From contig NZ_JARKMY010000009.1 in the NCBI RefSeq assembly GCF_029360725.1, positions 124,001 to 188,000 of the forward strand: a DNA stretch of 64,000 nt. Direction: 5' to 3'. The notes under the pieces are model-generated. The model ran no database searches. It was given only the letters and a program-made list of their open reading frames with translations, and had not been told where the DNA came from. The DNA is from Chryseolinea sp. H1M3-3. GTDB lineage: Bacteria > Bacteroidota > Bacteroidia > Cytophagales > Cyclobacteriaceae. The position numbers and the translations under genes were made by a program. This document shows, one piece after another, positions 37,479 to 46,320 of this stretch. The number at the start of each line of letters is the position of its first letter. Position 1 is the first letter of the stretch.

Positions 37479-38612
37479 TTAATTGTCATTACGATTGTCA
37501 ATGAATTCCTTGGGTGACATCCCCGTTGTTTTTTTGAAGACCCGGTAAAAGCTCGCTTCAGAATTGAACCCGCAGTCCAGTGCGATGCCGAGAATAGATA
37601 AATGCCGGAAATTTGGATCCGAAATTTTAGCCTTTACCTCATCAATCCTGTAATCGTTAATCAAGTTCCTGAAATTCTTCCCAATGATAGTATTGATTAC
37701 GTAAGAGGTTGTACCAGGAGAGGTGCCGATTTTTTCGGACAATTTCACAAGGCTGATCTCGGGGTCACGATAAAGTTTCTTTTTCTCTAAGGCATCAAGG
37801 ATCTTTTCTTTGACCTGATTGATACTTTCCGCTTCGTAAGAAATGTTAGCGGGTGCAATACTTTCATTTTTTTGGACGGTGAGGGGAGCAGCTTGCCGAC
37901 TATAGTAACCTTGAATCCCGACATAATAAATGATTACGGCAATAATCAGGTAGAAGAGTTGCCAATGATAAAAGTTGTATAAGCCAAATCCAAAAGAATC
38001 AAGTGCCAGGTTGATGGTCAACGTCAGCATAAGAAAACCGAATAAGATAAGCACATTTCTCAGCCATGAATACGTCGGATACGTCATGTCGGCAATATTG
38101 TTATTGAGCCATTTGCTATAATTTCTGATGCTCCCATAACTTAGGATTCCGTAGATCCACGCCGAAAGGACTGACAAAAAATCTTCGACTGATTTCACGT
38201 TATTAAAGTGTAGCGCGTCGGCAATCAAATCCTTTTCAGACATTACTGGCGTTGACAGAACCTTGCCGTAGACAATGGTAGCGTGTACCAGGAATACAAG
38301 CATCGGAATGAAATGAAGAAGCTGTTGCGGTCGAAGGCGAGCATGCGGATTCACAGACGCATAAATAAACAAATAGACTAAGGGTTGGATGGCGAGGTCT
38401 AATGCCAAGGGAAAGTACCTGAAGGTATGCGTGTTCCATAAGCCGAGCGTATGCAACAGGATTTTACAACTCAACAGAATAAAAGTGATGACCACTAGTG
38501 CAAGCAGCCTGTTTCTGTGCTTAAATTCCTTCGACAACAAGAGCAAATAACTTGTAAACAGGCCTTGAGAAATGCCTATGATCACTAACAAATCGAATAA
38601 TGTTATTTGCAT
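37479..38612 (-). CDS. AraC-family regulator with N-terminal membrane domain
   Basis: A 377-residue protein with seven predicted TM helices in residues 1-235 (for example DLLVIIGISQGLFTSYLLLL and LLHFIPMLVFLVHATIVYG), a linker, then a C-terminal AraC double helix-turn-helix (about 275-375). The second HTH is clear: SILGIALDCGFNSEASFYRVF followed by KKTTGMSPKEFI. Membrane-bound AraC regulators of this plan are common in Bacteroidota and sense signals in or at the membrane. It precedes the serine hydrolase gene on the same strand, with an operator-like palindrome between, so local control is likely. Confidence 0.88.
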   Translation of the reverse strand: MQITLFDLLVIIGISQGLFTSYLLLLSKEFKHRNRLLALVVITFILLSCKILLHTLGLWNTHTFRYFPLALDLAIQPLVYLFIYASVNPHARLRPQQLLHFIPMLVFLVHATIVYGKVLSTPVMSEKDLIADALHFNNVKSVEDFLSVLSAWIYGILSYGSIRNYSKWLNNNIADMTYPTYSWLRNVLILFGFLMLTLTINLALDSFGFGLYNFYHWQLFYLIIAVIIYYVGIQGYYSRQAAPLTVQKNESIAPANISYEAESINQVKEKILDALEKKKLYRDPEISLVKLSEKIGTSPGTTSYVINTIIGKNFRNLINDYRIDEVKAKISDPNFRHLSILGIALDCGFNSEASFYRVFKKTTGMSPKEFIDNRNDN

Positions 38613-38811
38613 TGCTGGTTAGGGGGCAAGTATTGCAAAAGCGAAACGTAAATGGACTCGGCGGGGTTTAACGTAATCCGGCCCCAAGTCTATTTAACAT
38701 AATATAAATTATATATCCTAATATGTAACTTAACTGAATCACAGTACTGGTGTGGCTCGTCATTGTTTAGTGCCCACTGTACAGCAGTTACAATCCGCCA
38801 ACCGAGAGTGC

Positions 38812-39816
38812 TCAGTCTAGTGTACTCAGACAAATGGATGTCGGAGCTTCTTTAGTGATAAAGTTAACGTGAGGTGGTGCCGCAGGTAATAGTTCAGGTT
38901 CTTTTGTTAGATCAACTATAAACGTACCGCCACAACATTCCCTGGCGTGCCTTCCTTTGGCATAAACGGAAACTAAATGTTTTGGCGAAGCGCCTGGCAG
39001 AGCATGTGCACAATGCTTTGAAAGCTGTGTGCATGCTACTCTTACTTTAGGTAATTTTTTTCTAATAGTGGACACTATTTCAGTACGTGGATTCTCATGT
39101 TTTTTTCTCCCAATGGAAAAAAGAATTGTGGAAGGTTGAATCAACTCACATATCTTTTCTGTAAAAGAAATTATGTTGGATTTTAAATGTCCCGGTTTAC
39201 CTCCATGATGGGGAAAAACTAGCAAGGGAGCTCTTAATGGAATCTTATGATCTACTAGGTCATTCAACGAAATTTGATCAATATCACCAGCCAAATATGC
39301 AATAACGTTATCCTTCCACTTAACATGAAATGACGCAGAAATAGAGTTGGATGTTATCTGATCCTTATTTCTATCTAGTCCCCCCACTCCTTTCGCTGCC
39401 AAATAAGGTGTTGGTCCGGTTATTTCTAATTTTAATAAGCCACAGCTAAAATCTTCCATTCTTCGAGTAATTCCCACCGTAACCGCTATCTGTTTTCTTT
39501 CATTTAGTTGACTTATTTCATAGCTTAAATCGTTCCATAAATCACTTCCTTTTGTTGCGTCAGCATTTAGCAAGATTCGCTTTATTTCAAACGCATCGGA
39601 CGCCAAAAGACCTACAAGGCCGCCAATATGATCCTGATCAGCGTGTGAGAGAAATACTGCATCAATTGATTTGATTCCTTCGGCAGTAAGAAACTCAAGC
39701 AAAGCGGAGCCTTGTGATCCACAATCGACGACAATAGTAGAATCTCCATCCCTTAGAATTGTACTATTCCCGTGACCAACATCTAATATCGCTAAATATG
39801 GAACTGGATATTGCAT
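38812..39816 (-). CDS. ComEC-like metallo-beta-lactamase-fold protein, last gene of candidate defence operon
   Basis: A 334-residue soluble protein with the MBL domain type found in ComEC/Rec2. It starts with LAILDVGHGNSTILRDGDSTIVVDCG, has the metal motif SHADQDHIGG (H58, D60, D62, H63), a later AYLAGDID and the FPHHGG motif near residue 207. ComEC MBL domains are thought to degrade the non-transported DNA strand, so a nuclease role is plausible here. No TM segments. The C-terminal part has a cysteine/histidine cluster (ACTQLSKHCAHALPG, then HARECCGGTF) that might bind zinc. Its ATG follows the receiver-gene stop after one base. It is the best effector candidate in the operon. Confidence 0.85.
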   Translation of the reverse strand: MQYPVPYLAILDVGHGNSTILRDGDSTIVVDCGSQGSALLEFLTAEGIKSIDAVFLSHADQDHIGGLVGLLASDAFEIKRILLNADATKGSDLWNDLSYEISQLNERKQIAVTVGITRRMEDFSCGLLKLEITGPTPYLAAKGVGGLDRNKDQITSNSISASFHVKWKDNVIAYLAGDIDQISLNDLVDHKIPLRAPLLVFPHHGGKPGHLKSNIISFTEKICELIQPSTILFSIGRKKHENPRTEIVSTIRKKLPKVRVACTQLSKHCAHALPGASPKHLVSVYAKGRHARECCGGTFIVDLTKEPELLPAAPPHVNFITKEAPTSICLSTLD

Positions 39817-39817
39817 G

Positions 39818-40480
39818 CTATTTTACTTCCCAGTCGGTAAAAAATAATTCATTTGCATGTTCAGCCCCAATGTTTACATTTGCATGCAACCTCATATCTG
39901 GTTTGATCATTTCTCTCAACACTTCTGGTAAATCATTTTTATTTAAAGAAATCATTTCATTCTTATTCCAAGCCGGGATAACAACAAAAAAATTTGATTT
40001 TGTACTTACATCATCAACACGAACTAAGGTTCTCCAGGATTTACGGATTGGGGTTAAAACACCATTGAATTCTCTAATGCAAGTCTCTAGCCCCATCAAA
40101 AGGGAGTCAGGTGTGAATTCAGCTGGTGTTAGTATGGTGGGGATTTTGTTTCTAAATTTTCTTATTTCGTCAATATCCGCTTGTTCATATCGCGTGACAA
40201 GAACTGACGGAATCTTTTGATCATAGCATCTATAAACAAAGTTAGCTCCATTTACTGGAAAGTAATTTTTCCTTTTCCGCAGGTGATGATCAGTTACGAT
40301 AGCATCTGCTTTTGATCTTAGTTGGGAAAGATATGCTTCTAGATCAAATACAGAATCTGACTGCGAAATTGGGACAAGCTTTGTGTCCTCTACAGTCAAT
40401 TGCATTGTCTCCCTGCTTGTTTCATCATCATCGATGACACAAACTTTGCTAATAGTAACATTGTCAATTGTGACTGCCAT
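39818..40480 (-). CDS. Receiver-domain protein with atypical active site and unknown C-terminal domain
   Basis: A 220-residue protein. The N-terminal 125 residues look like a response-regulator receiver: acidic pocket VCVIDDDE (D17-D19), predicted phospho-acceptor D64 in AIVTDHHL, and T96 in SVLVTRYE. At the site of the conserved lysine the sequence reads ILTPAEF, keeping the proline but not the lysine, so phosphorylation chemistry may differ. The 95-residue C-terminus has no recognised DNA-binding HTH, so it is more likely to work through protein contacts, for example with the kinase-like partner or the MBL protein. Its start shares a base with the stop of the upstream gene (TAATG), indicating strong coupling. 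Confidence 0.7.
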   Translation of the reverse strand: MAVTIDNVTISKVCVIDDDETSRETMQLTVEDTKLVPISQSDSVFDLEAYLSQLRSKADAIVTDHHLRKRKNYFPVNGANFVYRCYDQKIPSVLVTRYEQADIDEIRKFRNKIPTILTPAEFTPDSLLMGLETCIREFNGVLTPIRKSWRTLVRVDDVSTKSNFFVVIPAWNKNEMISLNKNDLPEVLREMIKPDMRLHANVNIGAEHANELFFTDWEVK

Positions 40481-42564
40481 TATTTTCCAATGATTGGTAA
40501 TTCAACGATTATTTCTGCCCCGCCCAACTGTCCATGCGCCATAGCACTTACAGTTCCGCCGAGGTCATGGACAGCATCTCTTACAATAGTTAAACCTAAT
40601 CCAGTCCCATTGGGGTTAGTGGTTTCTCCTGGCAACCAAATATCGTTTACATCTATTCCTACAATCCCAGGTCCGTTATCTGCAACTGTTAATGAAAGAG
40701 TGCTTTGTTCTACAAAAGTCTGTATCAATATCTCGCGACTTTTACTCACTGAATTCTCAAGTGCTACCAAGCTGTTGTTAAGGAGATTTGTCAATATTGA
40801 TTCTATTGCTGCTTCACTTGATCGCATGTATGGTTTGCCTGGAGTTAGTTCCGTTTTTAATATGATGTCGCGACCATCAGTAAATGGTTGAAATGTTTCT
40901 AGAACATTAGAAATTACTTCATGAATTTCTACCCTTGTTACCCTTCTTTTTTCATGCGATAATATTTTTAACGTGGCACTTCCGAGAACAGCTAATGAGC
41001 TTACAGCTCGTAAAATGCTTTGAACAGGTTTTTCAAAAAGCTCCTCATATTTTGATTTCAGATGTTCTTTCGTTCGTCTTTCAATTGATTTTATAGCTTG
41101 GGTAATTGCCTTTAATGGATTCCCCCGCGATTCATGTGAAAAAGTTGCAGCTGTGATGCCTGCTGTGCTCAGCGTACGGTATAATTGAACCTCTGAGCGA
41201 AGAGAAGTTAGTTGGTTTTCTTGCGCTTTTTCAAATTTAGCGAAAGCCTTTTCAAGCTCCTTCCTATTTTTCCGTGAAAGTTTTTTAATTGCTTGTTGCA
41301 ATGTAACCTTAGTGTTGCCAGCGGCGGTATTAGCGGTTTCTCTTGTATTCCTTCGTTTTTGTTCGGCGACCTCAATTCTCCGCTTTGCCATCCAGTCTAA
41401 AGCATCCTGGCAAAAACTTCTAATTTCATGAAAGACGTCATTTTCTATAAAACCAGATCTGTCGGTTTTTTGCGAAAGCAACCCCTTTGAATCTTTAACT
41501 TTCACAACTCCAATAGAGGTATTCGTCGAAGGGCGTTCTTCGGGACTCTTGGCTCTTGATAGATTCATGTCAAGCCAATCGTTCCCTGCATTGCCATAAG
41601 GGTTAACCCTGAGACCATTTTCGTAAAGATGAACTCCGCCAAACTCAGTTAGCCATTCCCTCACCTCCCCAATTGATGTGTGTCTTCCACTAAACGAAGT
41701 TGAATTCAAAAGAAATACCCATAAGTCAAAGGTGGTTGCAGGGCAACCATACTTCTGACCATTTCTTCTTCTTGCAATTTCTTTATGTGGTGCTTCAAAA
41801 ATTACCTGTCCGCGATAATCCAAAACAGCCGCCTTTGCGAAACCAGTATTGTCTACTGTCGCAGACAAATGATATTCAGCATCATCGAAGTACCTTCTTG
41901 ACACCAAGCGCTCCATGTCTTGGAACTCCTTTGATTTTAGTATTGGTTTAAAACCATTCGGATCATCTTCAAATGGATCCGCTAACAGAATCAAACCCCG
42001 AGCTATCTTCTTAGCCTCCCGTTCACCTATCCGAGTCTTTAAATTTTTTATTGTTATAGTAGTCCCAGGTAGGATCTTTTTTCCCGTTGGGGAGCGCGTA
42101 ACGTCAAGAAAAACGTCCTCGACTAATTTTGCTCGATCAAATTCATCCCAATTAATTTCAAGTTGATATCGAGCTTCTGGCAAATTTTTGGGGACGCTTT
42201 CTAAAGCTGCTACATGGCCCATTCTAAGAGCCGCTAGGCGCCCGAGACCTTTGTTGCCTGCTGGGATCCTGTTTAATTCTGTTCTTCCAACATTAGACTT
42301 AGATGACTCACCTAGTACAAGCCAACCATTAATGATGTCGCCCTCATCCATTCCTTTTCCATCATCTTTAATTTTAATTGTCCCACCAATTTCTGTTATT
42401 GAATATAGTTCAACGGTGCACGACTTTGCATCTGCGTCATAAGAATTTTTAACAAGTTCAAGTATGCTTTGATCTATACTCGGATTGAGTTCCTCGCCCA
42501 ACCGCCTGATGATTTGCGTGGAAAACCTAATTTGCGCCTCAGTCGTTCCTGCTTTTACCGCCAT
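40480..42564 (-). CDS. Dual GHKL ATPase: MutL/Hsp90-like N-terminus plus histidine-kinase-like C-terminus
   Basis: A 694-residue soluble protein. Residues 15-200 form an Hsp90/MutL-type ATPase: N-box ELVKNSYDADA (E36, N40), DDGKGMD (68-73) and GNKGLGRLAAL (103-113). After a middle domain and a coiled-coil-like stretch at about 390-460 comes a histidine-kinase core. H477 sits in the H-box FSHESRGNPL, followed by a second ATPase with N-box LTNLLNNSLVAL (591-602), ADNGPGI (628-634) and NGTGLGLTIV (652-661). No TM or sensor domain is present, so the signal must be cytoplasmic. It overlaps the methyltransferase gene by 10 bases and shares a base with the receiver gene. Likely partner: the receiver protein. 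Confidence 0.85.
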   Translation of the reverse strand: MAVKAGTTEAQIRFSTQIIRRLGEELNPSIDQSILELVKNSYDADAKSCTVELYSITEIGGTIKIKDDGKGMDEGDIINGWLVLGESSKSNVGRTELNRIPAGNKGLGRLAALRMGHVAALESVPKNLPEARYQLEINWDEFDRAKLVEDVFLDVTRSPTGKKILPGTTITIKNLKTRIGEREAKKIARGLILLADPFEDDPNGFKPILKSKEFQDMERLVSRRYFDDAEYHLSATVDNTGFAKAAVLDYRGQVIFEAPHKEIARRRNGQKYGCPATTFDLWVFLLNSTSFSGRHTSIGEVREWLTEFGGVHLYENGLRVNPYGNAGNDWLDMNLSRAKSPEERPSTNTSIGVVKVKDSKGLLSQKTDRSGFIENDVFHEIRSFCQDALDWMAKRRIEVAEQKRRNTRETANTAAGNTKVTLQQAIKKLSRKNRKELEKAFAKFEKAQENQLTSLRSEVQLYRTLSTAGITAATFSHESRGNPLKAITQAIKSIERRTKEHLKSKYEELFEKPVQSILRAVSSLAVLGSATLKILSHEKRRVTRVEIHEVISNVLETFQPFTDGRDIILKTELTPGKPYMRSSEAAIESILTNLLNNSLVALENSVSKSREILIQTFVEQSTLSLTVADNGPGIVGIDVNDIWLPGETTNPNGTGLGLTIVRDAVHDLGGTVSAMAHGQLGGAEIIVELPIIGK

Positions 42565-43838
42565 AAGGGTAATTTGGATAAAATTTTAACAGTTAAGTGT
42601 CGACACCTAATTTGCTGATTCAGCCAATTATTTGTTCGGTTATCTTTAAGAATTTTCAGTAGTTGCTTACAGTCATTCAACCTTCCAGATTTTGGTTTTA
42701 CAACTATCAAGTGATTATCCACATAGATAGGATCTGGAACATTGACAATGACAGCCGCAGCCCTATGTCTGTCCCCCAATCTTGATGTTCGCTTTATAAC
42801 TACGAAAGGGCTTTTAAAAGATCTTCCAGAATGTCTCCTTTTAAGATTCAACGAGTTTATTTCACTCCAGTCTTTAAGTTTTTTACTCACCAGATACCCT
42901 AACGACTGTCCCTTGCGAGGATCACGGTTGTCAACTACAGGACCAACGCAAACATCAAAAGATGATTCCATTATCTCGGGCTCAACGTTGGCACCTTGCT
43001 CTAGCAGAGTTGGGACGCTCAAGCTTAATGCTTTTTTTCTTTTAACAAGATTGATAGCGAAAACATCCACGTCAGCGTATTTATCAAATTGCCCTAGGAG
43101 TTCTAAGCCTTCAATTCTGCAGGTTTTATTTACAATGGCGCGCCATTTTTCATATCGAGATCCGCTCCTAAGAACATCTGGAAGAATCGCAGTTATCGCA
43201 GTTCCAGGACTTATGAATTCTATAATCTTGTCCATGAAAACGGCTGCCTGAGAAACCTTTCCCTTTGACCAAGTTAAGCTTTCATTCGCGTCAGCGACAT
43301 TATAGGGTGGATTCACAAAAACATGTGTAGCCTGTTCATAAAACTTATTGTTGATTAATCCATCCGCAACACATATTTGTCGGTGGAGTTGGGCGTTGTC
43401 GAATTCTGAATCGTTTCTGAGCAGGTGATTGATTGCCAACCGTAAACGCGTGGCATTTACAAATTCGTTATGAATATCTGTTCCGTATACCTTATCTGTA
43501 ATAGAAAATTTAAACTTAGTTTGGTTTATGACATTGACAATTGCGATTAGAAGATTTCCGGCCCCACAGGCTGGATCATAACAAAATGAACCTCTGCTCA
43601 ACCTAAATTTAGAATGCCTTAGCACTTTTTCTGCAAGCGCACTTTCGGTAAAGAATGCTCCAAAATCCCTCCTGGCTTCTATACTTACTAGCCTTCTTAA
43701 TTCTTCGGACGCTAAGCCATCAACCAATTTACATGCCTGGGACCTCCAGCTTTCGTTATTACCTGACTTAAATGATTTCAGGAAATCGTCAAGGCTATCG
43801 GTAAAATTGGAATACTCTTTCATACCTTCAGTTCGCAT
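42555..43838 (-). CDS. N6-adenine DNA methyltransferase, first gene of candidate defence operon
   Basis: A 427-residue class I methyltransferase of the gamma/N6-adenine type. Motif X is around DFGAFFTE (58-65), the SAM-binding motif I is DPACGAGN (88-95) and the catalytic motif IV is NPPY (176-179). The C-terminal 200 residues lack further catalytic motifs and resemble a target-recognition region as in Eco57I/TaqI-type enzymes. No nuclease domain is fused. A second ATG at 43823 (MKEYSNF) is possible. It leads the operon with the GHKL, receiver and MBL genes; the DNA upstream (43840-44000) is strongly AT-rich. It probably marks host DNA so that the partner proteins spare it. Confidence 0.85.
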   Translation of the reverse strand: MRTEGMKEYSNFTDSLDDFLKSFKSGNNESWRSQACKLVDGLASEELRRLVSIEARRDFGAFFTESALAEKVLRHSKFRLSRGSFCYDPACGAGNLLIAIVNVINQTKFKFSITDKVYGTDIHNEFVNATRLRLAINHLLRNDSEFDNAQLHRQICVADGLINNKFYEQATHVFVNPPYNVADANESLTWSKGKVSQAAVFMDKIIEFISPGTAITAILPDVLRSGSRYEKWRAIVNKTCRIEGLELLGQFDKYADVDVFAINLVKRKKALSLSVPTLLEQGANVEPEIMESSFDVCVGPVVDNRDPRKGQSLGYLVSKKLKDWSEINSLNLKRRHSGRSFKSPFVVIKRTSRLGDRHRAAAVIVNVPDPIYVDNHLIVVKPKSGRLNDCKQLLKILKDNRTNNWLNQQIRCRHLTVKILSKLPLWR

Positions 43839-44070
43839 CGCGAAAGATAAAATTATAATTTAATCAATTCTTAATTTTATTAAATCGTTAAATATTTTAA
43901 GTAAATGATATTATAATAGTGATAATTAAATAGTTATGATCATGATTATTAATCACTTTTGTTCTGAATAATAATTAAAAACAATGAAGCTCAACGTTGA
44001 TATTTATGATGTCCCGATAATTAAACTATCTCCTCAGTTGTGCCTACCATGCCGTCAGCCTCATAGGCTT
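43839..44070. other. AT-rich upstream region of the methyltransferase operon
   Basis: About 230 bases with long A/T runs, marked against the flanking sequence. It must carry the operon promoter, but I found no match that I trust; TATCTTTC near 43850 on the minus strand is a weak -7 candidate. A 36-codon plus-strand frame at 43984-44094 ends inside the dispersed repeat. Confidence 0.35.
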
Positions 44071-44290
44071 GACGTTGCCGGCTTATATCCTTAGATATCT
44101 TACAACGGTTTCACTATCCTCAAATTTAGAAACCGATGCCCAGAGCGGTGATTGGATGTGCGACATGGCCGGCGGAAATGCTGCCGGAATTTGCAACGCC
44201 GGTTTGAAAAACTGAGCACATGATGAGTCCGAGTCTCGCCACCGCTCCTACCAATGTTGGAAGACTTCGAACCAAACACAATGCGACAGC
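44071..44290 (+). repeat. Dispersed repeat, copy 1
   Basis: It shares the core TCTTACAACGGTTT and CCGATGCCC with copies at 46321, 47967 and 50187, and the distal part TTGGAAGACT(T)CGAACCA with copy 2. Same orientation as the others. It lies between the defence operon and the MoaD-like gene. Confidence 0.7.
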
Positions 44291-44314
44291 TATGGACCAC
44301 TTAACTGTCAGCAT

Positions 44315-44611
44315 CTACCCACCTGCTATTGCCCCCACAATCAAAAACGGTTCCCTCCCATTCAAAACCTTTTCAGGAAGCACCGTGCTGTTGTCGGACA
44401 TCGAGTAGTCGTCGCCGCAGGCAAAAAACCGGACAAAAGCCCGGCGCTTTTTAGTGTCGTGTTCGCGGATGGTTCCTTTGAGCATTGGGTAACGCGCCTC
44501 GACCGCATCGAGTAATGCATCGACAGTCGCTGATTCGGGCACGTCAACCTGAATTTCCGATTGCACCCTGGCGAGGTTACGAAGATGATATGGAAGTATT
44601 ACACGTATCAT
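44315..44611 (-). CDS. MoaD/ThiS-family small sulfur-carrier-like protein
   Basis: A 98-residue beta-grasp protein. It begins [14 protein letters not shown], has the typical [17 protein letters not shown] stretch and ends in AIAGG, the diglycine tail that ThiS and MoaD proteins need for adenylation and sulfur transfer. The ATG at 44611 overlaps the stop of the BNR-repeat gene by four bases (ATGA); the frame that extends further upstream is only the shadow of that gene. The repeated pairing of such a carrier with a BNR protein in other bacteria suggests a joint role, not yet defined. No molybdopterin or thiamine genes are nearby, so it probably serves a different pathway. Confidence 0.85.
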   Translation of the reverse strand: MIRVILPYHLRNLARVQSEIQVDVPESATVDALLDAVEARYPMLKGTIREHDTKKRRAFVRFFACGDDYSMSDNSTVLPEKVLNGREPFLIVGAIAGG

Positions 44612-45795
44612 GGCAAGGCTTGTACCTCCACCGAGTACACTGCGGGAAGGTTTTGAACGATAGCCGTCCAGTTGTCGCCTCCATCGGGTGACGCATAAAT
44701 TTGTCCGCCTGTGGTACCGAAATAGATGCCACATGGATTCAGCGTGTCGACAGCCATGGCGTCGCGCAAGACATTTACATAACAATTTTCTTGTGGGAGA
44801 CCCTGCGTGAGTGCTTCCCAGGTATTGCCGCCCGTGCGACTGCGGTATACCCGCAATTTGCCTTCCGGCGGAAAATGCTCGGAGTCGCTTTTGATCGGAA
44901 TCACGTACACCGTGTTGGGCTCCTGTGCATGCACGTCGACGACGAAGCCAAAATCGGATGGCAGATTGCCACTGACTTCCGTCCATAATTCGCCGGCATT
45001 ATCGGTACGCATCACATCCCAATGTTTTTGCATGAACAATACGTCCGGCTTTGCCGGATGCATGGCGATGCGGTGAACACAGTGACCAACTTCAGCGTGT
45101 GGATCAGGAATATAGTTCGACGACAATCCCTGGTTGATTGGCTTCCACGTCTCGCCGTCATCGTCGGATCGAAATACACCGGCCGCAGATATTGCCACAT
45201 ATATTCTTCCGGGATTTGCCTTGTCCAGGATAATGGTGTGTACCGCCATACCGCCGGCACCTGGCTGCCACTTCGCTCCTGTTGGATGCCCGCGCAGTGC
45301 TGATAATTCTTTCCAGCTCTTGCCACCATCGGTCGACTTGAAAAGCGCAGCATCTTCGACACCGGCATAGACTGTGTCCGGGTCTGTTAACGAAGGCTCT
45401 AAATGCCACACGCGCTTGAACTCCCAAGGATGCTGCGTGCCATCATACCACTGGTGCGTGGTCAGCGGCTTGCCTTTTTTGTCAGAAGTATCATAGGCAA
45501 ACCGATTACTTTCTGTTGCCGGCATACCGTCAGGCGCCGTAGTAGGTTCGCCATCCTTGAATCCGGGCTGGAACCAGGTCTTGCCGCCGTCGTCGGAACG
45601 CTGAATGATTTGCCCAAACCAGCCACTGCTTTGCGAGGCATAGATTCGGTTTGGATCGACGGGAGATCCTTTCATGTGATAAATTTCCCATCCGCCAAAG
45701 AAAGGCCCGTCGACGGTCCAGCTTGAACGCTGGGCGTTTGAAGTTATGATAAATGCGCCTTTCTTGGTGCCTGCAAGAACACGAACTGCTTTCAT
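44608..45795 (-). CDS. BNR/sialidase-like beta-propeller protein
   Basis: A 395-residue protein with repeated Asp-box-like motifs ([53 protein letters not shown]), which fold into a propeller as in sialidases and photosystem assembly factor YCF48. There is no signal peptide; the start [15 protein letters not shown] suggests a cytoplasmic protein. Catalytic residues of sialidases are not apparent, so glycosidase activity is unlikely. It is translationally coupled with the MoaD/ThiS-like gene. Its upstream 930 bases contain no further gene but do contain an 11-bp triple repeat and a dispersed repeat copy. Confidence 0.85.
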   Translation of the reverse strand: MKAVRVLAGTKKGAFIITSNAQRSSWTVDGPFFGGWEIYHMKGSPVDPNRIYASQSSGWFGQIIQRSDDGGKTWFQPGFKDGEPTTAPDGMPATESNRFAYDTSDKKGKPLTTHQWYDGTQHPWEFKRVWHLEPSLTDPDTVYAGVEDAALFKSTDGGKSWKELSALRGHPTGAKWQPGAGGMAVHTIILDKANPGRIYVAISAAGVFRSDDDGETWKPINQGLSSNYIPDPHAEVGHCVHRIAMHPAKPDVLFMQKHWDVMRTDNAGELWTEVSGNLPSDFGFVVDVHAQEPNTVYVIPIKSDSEHFPPEGKLRVYRSRTGGNTWEALTQGLPQENCYVNVLRDAMAVDTLNPCGIYFGTTGGQIYASPDGGDNWTAIVQNLPAVYSVEVQALP

Positions 45796-46107
45796 AGATT
45801 ACGCTTGGATTTCATGCTTTTAAGATATGGAAAAAAATGCTTGTGTCCAGCGGCTCAGGTTTATACAGCCTTTCGTTTTGGATTGCATAATTATCTGTGC
45901 TGGCGCTACGCGTAGGAAAGTGCGCTGCTGATGATCAACTATTTTCGCAATTGATCAGAAACAAATTTAGCAGTTCCATTTAATGTTAAACAAACGCCTT
46001 TTACATAAGCATCGGGTAAGGCGTCGGTTAGATGAGGTAGCTCGGAGAAACGCTGTAATTCCGGTGAAAACAGGGTGTAGCTACGGAAAAAAGCCGATTT
46101 TCCGATA

Positions 46108-46140
46108 GTTGACCGAACGTTGACCGAAGGATGACCGAAG
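46108..46140. repeat. Three 11-bp direct repeats (GTTGACCGAAG)
   Basis: Units at 46108-46118, 46119-46129 and 46130-46140 read GTTGACCGAAC, GTTGACCGAAG and GATGACCGAAG. The period is about one helical turn. They lie some 310 bases upstream of the BNR gene start. Whether they bind a protein is unknown. The rest of 45796-46320 shows no convincing gene. Confidence 0.6.
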
Positions 46141-46320
46141 CTCAACGCATACTTATTAAATGCTTGTCTGGTACAGAAAACCTTTACAGTCTAAGTTAAT
46201 CCGGCCAGGGCTTTACAGTTAAAGAAATAGTCCGGCTGGAGCTATACAGGTTGATACATTAAAAGTGTCCGATCCGGAAAAACCTTGACAGGCCGTACCC
46301 ACCCTTCTGACGATCTTCTT

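Noticed and set aside
44255-44275. GGTTCGAAGTC-like words on the minus strand in repeat copies 1 and 2, similar to a tRNA T-arm
   Set aside because: The flanking bases do not form a T-stem or an acceptor stem, so no tRNA gene is supported.
44612-44986. Upstream extension of the MoaD-like frame
   Set aside because: It overlaps the BNR gene in another frame; the beta-grasp homology begins exactly at the ATG at 44611.
45939-46145. 68-codon minus-strand frame in the gap upstream of the BNR gene
   Set aside because: Covers the 11-bp direct repeats, no recognisable domain or start signals.
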